Source: Phyllostachys edulis
Taxonomy: Eukaryota > Streptophyta > Magnoliopsida > Poales > Poaceae
Direction of reading: 5' to 3'
Length of the DNA stretch: 64,000 bases
NCBI GenBank assembly: GCA_036346405.1
Contig: CM070561.1
Coordinates: 28,614,215-28,678,214 of the forward strand
Under the pieces are notes generated by a model. That model saw only the letters and a program-made list of their open reading frames with translations, had not been told where the DNA came from and did no database searches. Made by a program: the position numbers and the translations under genes. This document shows positions 59,121-64,000 of this stretch, one piece after another (positions within the stretch are counted from its first letter, which is position 1; every line of letters begins with the position of its first letter).

Positions 59121-59412
59121 CCTCAAATATGCTCTCAATATGCACATGAACGATTACTCTATCCATCAATAACATGTAATAGCTACAACATCATACATGA
59201 ATAAAACTTAATCATATCTCAAGCATTCACCATCATTATCATACATATCACTCTAGCAACCATGCATAGCTAATATGTATCAAGTACTTGCAATCACGAT
59301 CAAACACTCATAACTAATCTATCAATCAGAGTACTTGTCTCAACCGTACGAGAATGGATGACGCGAAGAGGGCGCTGCCCCCGGGACCAATCCCCCACCT
59401 GAATTTATTTAA

Positions 59413-60777
59413 GGAAAAAGTCCGGTTTACTCCCCTGAACTATCAGAAAAGTCTGGTTTACCCCCTGAACTACAAAAGCAGGTTATTTAACCCCCTGAAT
59501 TTGTCAAATCCGGTCAAATAACCCCGTAGCGGTTTGGAGGCGGTGGTTTTCTTGGCGTGGCGATTTTGACACATGGACATCCAAATCGGGTATACAGTCA
59601 CCTCACAGTCACCCTCTCTCTCTTCCCCTCATCCAAATCAGCAGCCACTATTTCTTCTCCAGCTCTTTCTCTTCTCCTCACCCTCTCTCTCTCTCTTCCC
59701 CTCACCCCCTCGCAAGATAACCAGCCGCCACAGTCTTCTCACTCTCCCGCGCCGACCTCTGCTGCTTCGTCTCCTCCCTCGCCGCCGGCCTCCGCACCCG
59801 CCTCCACATCAGCAGGGCAAGATCCAGCCACTCAAGCTTTATTGGGCGAGATTGGTCCCCATCACCCTCCCTGGCTGCCACCAGGCGCCACGCCCTGTTG
59901 CTTGCTCCGCTCCGTCGGGACCCGTCATCCACCTCCTCCATGAGCGTGGCGAGAGCGGAACGACTCGTCGAGGTCGATGGGAGAGCGGCGGGGGCGAGAT
60001 CTGGCGGGGTCGATGAGCCCGCCGAGGCCGGCTAGCCTCGACGACGTCGGTGAGCTCTGGAAGGCCGGGAGCGAGGGAGACTTAGGTGGGAGCTTCCTGC
60101 CGCCACCTCCTCCCGGGCCTCCAGAAGCTGGGCCCCTCCACCACGCCGCCGACCGGGAGCGAGGGAGACTTAGGTGGGATTTCACGTCGGCGGCAAGAAA
60201 CCACCAGCCAAACCCCTCACCGCCGCCACGGTACCATCACCGGCGCCGCCTGTGCTGCCCGCCCTGTCCTCTCCACGCCACCGACTCGCTCCTCTCCGCG
60301 GTCATCGCCTCCACCGACTCCCCGACCTTCACCTCCTCCCCCTCCCTCCCCGCCTTCCACTCCCTCCCCGCCTTCCACTCCCTCGCGTGCTCCATCCTCC
60401 ACCGGCGGCTCGCCCCCCTCATGCCGCCGCCATCTACGTGCTTCCTAGCCCTCCTTCCCTCATGCTTGCTTGTCCAGCGACCTCGGCGTGAAGAGATGAT
60501 TTGGAAGAGGTGGAGTGGAGAAATGAGAGGTGAGGAGATGCGAGGAGAGGTGGAGTGAAGAAGAGGTGGCGTGGATGTCCACTTGGAGATTAAGAAGAGT
60601 GATGTGTATGTCCACGTATCAAAAATCGGTCAAGTCAGCAAAACCACCGCTCCAAACCGCTACGGGGGGTTATTTGACTGGATTTGACAAATTTAGGGGG
60701 TTAAATAACCGGTTTTATAGTTCAGGGGGTAAACCAGACTTTTCTGATAGTTCAGGGGAGTAAACCAAACTTTTTCC
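59413..60777. mobile_element. Mutator-like element (MULE) with GC-rich cargo, 9-bp TSD
   Basis: Ends GGAAAAAGTCCGGTTTACTC (59413) and, inverted, GGAAAAAGTTTGGTTTACTC (60777) begin terminal inverted repeats of about 170 bp with few mismatches. They are flanked by an exact 9-bp TSD TTTATTTAA (59404-59412, 60778-60786), diagnostic of MULEs. No mudrA transposase is present. The interior of about 1 kb is strongly GC-rich and unlike its surroundings, the profile of a Pack-MULE carrying host gene pieces. Confidence 0.92.
59977..60558 (+). CDS. Uncharacterised ORF in MULE cargo
   Basis: A 193-codon ORF starting MGERRGRDLAGSMSPPRPAS, with GELWKAGSEGDLGGSFLPPP near residues 26-45, a Pro/Ser-rich middle and HATDSLLSAVIASTDSPTF around residue 100. 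The last codons run into plus-strand sequence before the right inverted repeat. Composition is biased by GC content, and overlapping ORFs of 128 and 147 codons compete at its 5' end. It could join pieces of one or more host gene exons, with an upstream pyrimidine-rich stretch (59615-59700) like a 5' UTR. I recognise no domain, so translation is uncertain. Confidence 0.3.
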   Translation: MGERRGRDLAGSMSPPRPASLDDVGELWKAGSEGDLGGSFLPPPPPGPPEAGPLHHAADRERGRLRWDFTSAARNHQPNPSPPPRYHHRRRLCCPPCPLHATDSLLSAVIASTDSPTFTSSPSLPAFHSLPAFHSLACSILHRRLAPLMPPPSTCFLALLPSCLLVQRPRREEMIWKRWSGEMRGEEMRGEVE

Positions 60778-62447
60778 TTTATTTAATAAGCACGCTAAGA
60801 CAACAATACTGGACAAAATAAAGCTAGAAGCAACTACAACATTGCTACATTCTCTAGCGCAGCCCCAACTCCCAAAATCTTAAGCAATGATGCTGTTCCT
60901 TTGATGCAGTCATAATCAAAAATTCATATCGTTTAGTACAGAGATCCAAATGGGGAGTTCTTAGACTTTTTGGAAAGCTTATAATTAAAATTCCCCAACT
61001 AAACCTAGTTGGTGAGCCTTCCAGATTCGGCCATCTTCTACCCTCACCAAACTAATTAACAGAACAGTCAATTCTCATCGGGGTTTCTGGATAGCGACAC
61101 TAAATCTAACATAACTTTCAGTATACATGGCCAAATTTTGTGTTATTTAGCTTTCTAGAAATATTAAAATAATATATACAACATTCTTTATGGTGAGATC
61201 TTCAAATTAATCCATTAACTAATCGCTACAGACCGATTAATATTTACTGTCAAGATTATAGCAGATCTACCAAATAGCAGCGCTACAAAATTCATAACTC
61301 CTAATCCAATCGTCCAAACGACGTGATCTAATATTCTACGGAAAGGTATTGATGTCGCCTACAACTCTCTAGGAGGTGTCCAGGAGATATTCTACAGTTA
61401 ACCTCATCAAAAATGTCGGCCAAACCTAACTGTCCTAAACATCTAATACCGACATCGCTTAATAATCAAGATTTCGCTACTAAACGAGTGGGGATTGAGA
61501 TTACCCTTGAAGAACTGCTGAAGAACACACGAACCACCACGCGGTCCCTCTCCTTCCCTCCTCCCCCTTCTTTCTTCTTCTTCCTTCTTCTAGACCGGCC
61601 ACCACAAGGAAGGTCTCCTTCTTCCTCCAATTAGCCGGCAGCGGGGAGACACACCATGGGGAGGAGGCGCAGCCATGGTTGCTGGACAGGGAGGGAGGAG
61701 GCGCAGGGAGCTAGGGGTGGTGGCCAAGGGGGATAGGGGAATAGGGGGTGGCGGCCACAATGGGGGAGGGGGGCTACGGGGGTGGCAGCTAGGGTTTGCC
61801 CCCCTTAAGGCCGGCCACCTCCACCTCCACCTTTGGGCTGAATACAAATGGGCCTGAAGCCTCGGCCCAGGTTGGCTTCACTTTGTAGAAAACCCCCTCT
61901 AATTCTCTGTTAAACTCTTTTCTATTTGGTCCTTCTCCCCAATTTAATTATTCTCTCTCGAATTATATTTGGAGTATTACTGTGGTGAATTAATGCAGAC
62001 TCGGAGAAGAGAATCAAGTCGGGGATGATGAGGACACACTTGGCTAGTGGGACCCACTTGTCGTGACGATGGCGGGCATGGAGATGGGTTGTGGGATTGT
62101 GCCAAAGCGAAAGAAATGGGTCGGGCAAAAAGGATTTCAGCCCAACAATATTTCTTGGATTTTAATTAGGTTTTCTATTTTAAAAATACTAGAAAATCCA
62201 AATGACAAATTAAAAATAGCAAATGAACTCGGAAAAATTCCAGAAAAATCTGGAAAATATTTCCAAGCACAAAAAACTCAATTAAAATAGTTTTGGAATT
62301 AATTGATGTTCAGATTAGTCACATTAAATTGTTTTGACTTTAAAAGTCTCATTTAAGCTTTATTAAATTCAAATAAAATTTGGTGAATTTTTTCAAGGGA
62401 CTAAACTGCTTAAAAGGTTGTGAAACTCAAAAAATTGAGATGTTACA

Positions 62448-63281
62448 CATGCTCAGATGTCCCTTAATCTATGATCCAATCAATATGAGAGTGCTTAGAT
62501 GTAGATGCAAGTGCATATGCTTGAGTACCTTCGCCCACGGGGGCGTAAATAGCAAAGTTACCAAAGGAGGTGGTAGTTGCTATAGTGGAATCATAAGGAG
62601 TCTCCAATGCATTTCCCTGCTGCCACTTCTCCCACTGCATAACTTGCTTGCCTGTTAGAATAACAAACATGCTCTCCTCTGTTAGGGCCATATTGGCCCT
62701 GGGCCAACTTGGCCCCTTTCTCGACCTCCAAAATCTCCACTTCTGCCTCCACGACTACCACGATCTCCACCTTCGCCTCTATAATCTCCAACTCGGCCTC
62801 CACGACTTCCATCTCGGCCTCCACGACCACCACGACTTCCACATCGCCGATGCACTCTGCTTCATCTCCACCATTCGAGCGATGGATGTAGACATCGAAG
62901 TTAGCAACCAAGCCACCACCACAGAGTTGGTGGTGTTTCACACCCTCCAATCCAAGCTCGCCTTGTATGCAGGCTCAACACAAGTCTCCTGTAGGTAGTG
63001 CTCCACCCCCTTCGTTCTCAGAATTTGTTGAGCCCTTCTGGACCAACTCAGGTAATTCTTGCTCCCTTCTAACTTTACATCATTCGGCATCAGCTCCAGC
63101 TTTAATTCATATGACTTTGCACCAATCCTCATACCTATCATACCTGTCGTGAAGAGGTCCTGTAACATGCTTCTCATGTCACCTTACGTGACCAACGAGG
63201 AAGTAGCATCAACAGTTGCCTTACTCTTCTCTTCTGTTGCCTTCAACGCAGTTTCTTCCTCTGCCTTCCTTGCAGCCTCAA
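62448..63281 (-). pseudogene. Ty1-copia polyprotein, piece 1: gag and protease active site
   Basis: The minus-strand frame is open right from the LTR boundary at 63281 with no start codon (EAARKAEEETALKATEEKSK), then MRSMLQDLF, NDVKLEGSKNYLSWSRRAQQ and ILRTKGVEHYL (about 63175-62980), the Copia gag N-terminal core. After about 62940 most of gag is missing. An RGG-type stretch follows (GRGGRDGSRGGRVGDYRG, about 62850-62750), then gag/protease sequence to HSHIDWIID and GTSEHV (62490-62450), the aspartic protease DSG motif with its Ser codon replaced by TAA. The N-terminus is cut by an LTR at 63282. Confidence 0.9.
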
Positions 63282-64000
63282 TGTCGGGACCCTAGATATG
63301 CAACTCCGAGACCCTCTGTGTATTCTGAACTAGTCCTAGATCAGTAGCTAGCTCACACAGTTGTAGCATTGATGTAATCATATCCATACAACAAAATAGC
63401 TAATGAAGCAGACAAATTAATATTATTTAGTAGCAAAAGGAACTTATGATCAAGTTTTACAGAGTTTCCCACGCAGGGCTAAATATAACAGAGTAAACTT
63501 GCAGCGGAGAATAAACAAACTCATGGTAGCCATCCGAAATGCCCACAGGCAATCGAGTGGAGAATGCATCCTAGTTCGCATAGTCTTCAAGGTATTCATA
63601 AAAAATCTCTGTATTCCTTGGTCCTTCCTCTGTGACTATTCAATAATGATGCAAAGCCGTGAGTACTTTAAAGTAATCAGCAAGTCGTAGGGAAATGTAT
63701 ACAAATAGTATTCATGCAAGGCTTGAGAAGGATAGTTTTATGGCTATTTTGCAGAAAGCAATATTGACAGTAAATAAAGTAAGTAGATTGTAAAGCACAA
63801 TTGAAAAGATTAATGCATAAGTAATCAAGTTCTTTTGAAACAACTAGTGAACACCCCCATTCACTTCCCAACCATCAACCAAAACCAACTACCCAGATCC
63901 ATCCAAACCACCATTCCAACGATTTTTATGAAAATCTACCCCTTGTGAGAAATCACCAGGCATTGTCCATAACTGGGGACACGGCTATTCGAATAGTTTT
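63282..64000 (-). mobile_element. LTR fragment (family T, copy 4), cut by window edge
   Basis: Starts TGTCGGGACCCTAGATATGC on the plus strand, i.e. the GGGTCCCGACA end of family T read on the minus strand. Further blocks match the inverted solo LTR: ACCCTCTGTGTAT near the start and GGCTATTCGAATAG at 63982 versus AGCTATTCGAATAG at about 45170. The left flank CTCAA (63277-63281) would be one TSD copy. Because Copia gag is open up to the boundary without a start codon, this is more likely an insertion in gag than the Copia's own 5' LTR. Confidence 0.75.

Larger units (their letters stand above)
58274..61981 (-). mobile_element. Solo LTR related to element A (LTR C), interrupted by a MULE
   Basis: The minus-strand sequence is a diverged relative of the element A LTR. 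Shared landmarks are the ACCTCCGGTATA..AACAAAGGAGGTT block (here inverted near 58368-58404), the hairpin array, CTCGCGGTTAAGG-type and CAGCACC sequences (about 59365-59400), and GAGAGAATAATTAAAT near its start (61940-61960). Ends TGTAATTTATAAC (58274) and GGAGTATTAC (about 61981) fit inverted LTR ends. Flanks GCGGC and GTGGT are a possible decayed TSD (two C-to-T changes). Without the MULE it is about 2.3 kb, close to the 2.45 kb of the element A LTR. Confidence 0.8.
44533..62447 (-). mobile_element. Solo LTR (family T, copy 2, inverted) with nested insertions, TSD CATGC
   Basis: The plus strand starts TGTCGGGACCCAAATATGC (44533) and ends AAATTGAGATGTTACA (62447). Read on the minus strand this is TGTAACATCTCAA...GGGTCCCGACA, the same family as 26510-43911. 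The 5-bp TSD CATGC is exact (44528-44532, 62448-62452). Own sequence is 44533-46216, about 57470-58273 and about 61987-62447 (about 2.9 kb). It is interrupted by a SIRE-like Copia and by a solo LTR containing a MULE. It lies only 621 bp from the first solo LTR, in opposite orientation. Confidence 0.9.

Noticed and set aside
63282..64000. Interpretation as the base Copia's own 5' LTR
   Set aside because: Copia gag coding is open right up to 63281 without a start codon or primer-binding site, and the same LTR family occurs as independent insertions elsewhere in the same element.
1..64000. tRNA or rRNA genes
   Set aside because: Only primer-binding-site matches to initiator Met tRNA were seen, with no cloverleaf-forming gene or rRNA motif.

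Overview
The window is a plant nuclear intergenic region, almost certainly from a grass (Poaceae). The element families fit: En/Spm (CACTA) elements with CACAGACGGTT-type subterminal repeats, SIRE-like and other Ty1-copia elements, long-LTR elements primed from initiator Met tRNA, a MULE with a GC-rich cargo and a small Helitron. Rice-like (Oryza) is my best guess for genus, but this is inference. I found no intact host gene, rRNA or tRNA. Every stretch I can interpret is transposable-element sequence, inserted into one another up to four levels deep.

The base of the stack is one old Ty1-copia element on the minus strand. It survives as four coding pieces: gag and protease at 62448-63281; protease, GAG-pre-integrase and integrase start at 43912-44532; rest of integrase at 25873-26509; and the IN-RT linker, reverse transcriptase and start of RNase H at 1186-2620. 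Three insertions separate the pieces, each with a target-site duplication (TSD), and the reading frame resumes across each junction when one TSD copy is counted. The insertions are an outer CACTA (2621-25872, TSD ACC), a plus-oriented solo LTR (26510-43911, TSD GTATA) and a minus-oriented solo LTR of the same family (44533-62447, TSD CATGC). Two more copies of that LTR family cap the window (1-1185 and 63282-64000).

The outer CACTA carries a broken TNPD-type transposase (about 18960-22187, plus strand) and a second gene fusing a TNPA-like C-terminal domain to an Ulp1-type cysteine protease (about 22440-25378). A second 15.4-kb CACTA (3269-18696, TSD ATT) sits in its 5' region, with its own TNPD relic (16991 to about 13490, minus strand) and a spliced TNPA-like gene (about 6660 to 3983, minus strand). 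The inner CACTA also holds a LINE ORF2 fragment and a 397-bp Helitron. In both CACTAs a cluster of subterminal-type motifs and a GC-rich leader lie just upstream of the second gene, which suggests a self-regulatory promoter.

The plus solo LTR is interrupted by a complete non-autonomous LTR retrotransposon (28303-37069, 2.45-kb LTRs, TSD GAGAA) and by a partial LTR of another family (37744 to about 43005), which is itself split by a 1.8-kb solo LTR (40355-42162, TSD AAATA). The minus solo LTR is interrupted by a SIRE-like Copia (46217-57464) and by a solo LTR related to the 28303-37069 element (about 58274-61981), which contains a MULE (59413-60777, 9-bp TSD).

Two points stand out. The LTRs of the 28303-37069 element and its diverged relative carry an array of short hairpins whose stems differ in sequence but keep pairing, including one paired G-C to A-T change and G.U pairs. 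Also, differences between paired LTRs are dominated by small indels, many in homopolymers, so some of the frameshifts described below may be consensus errors rather than biology.
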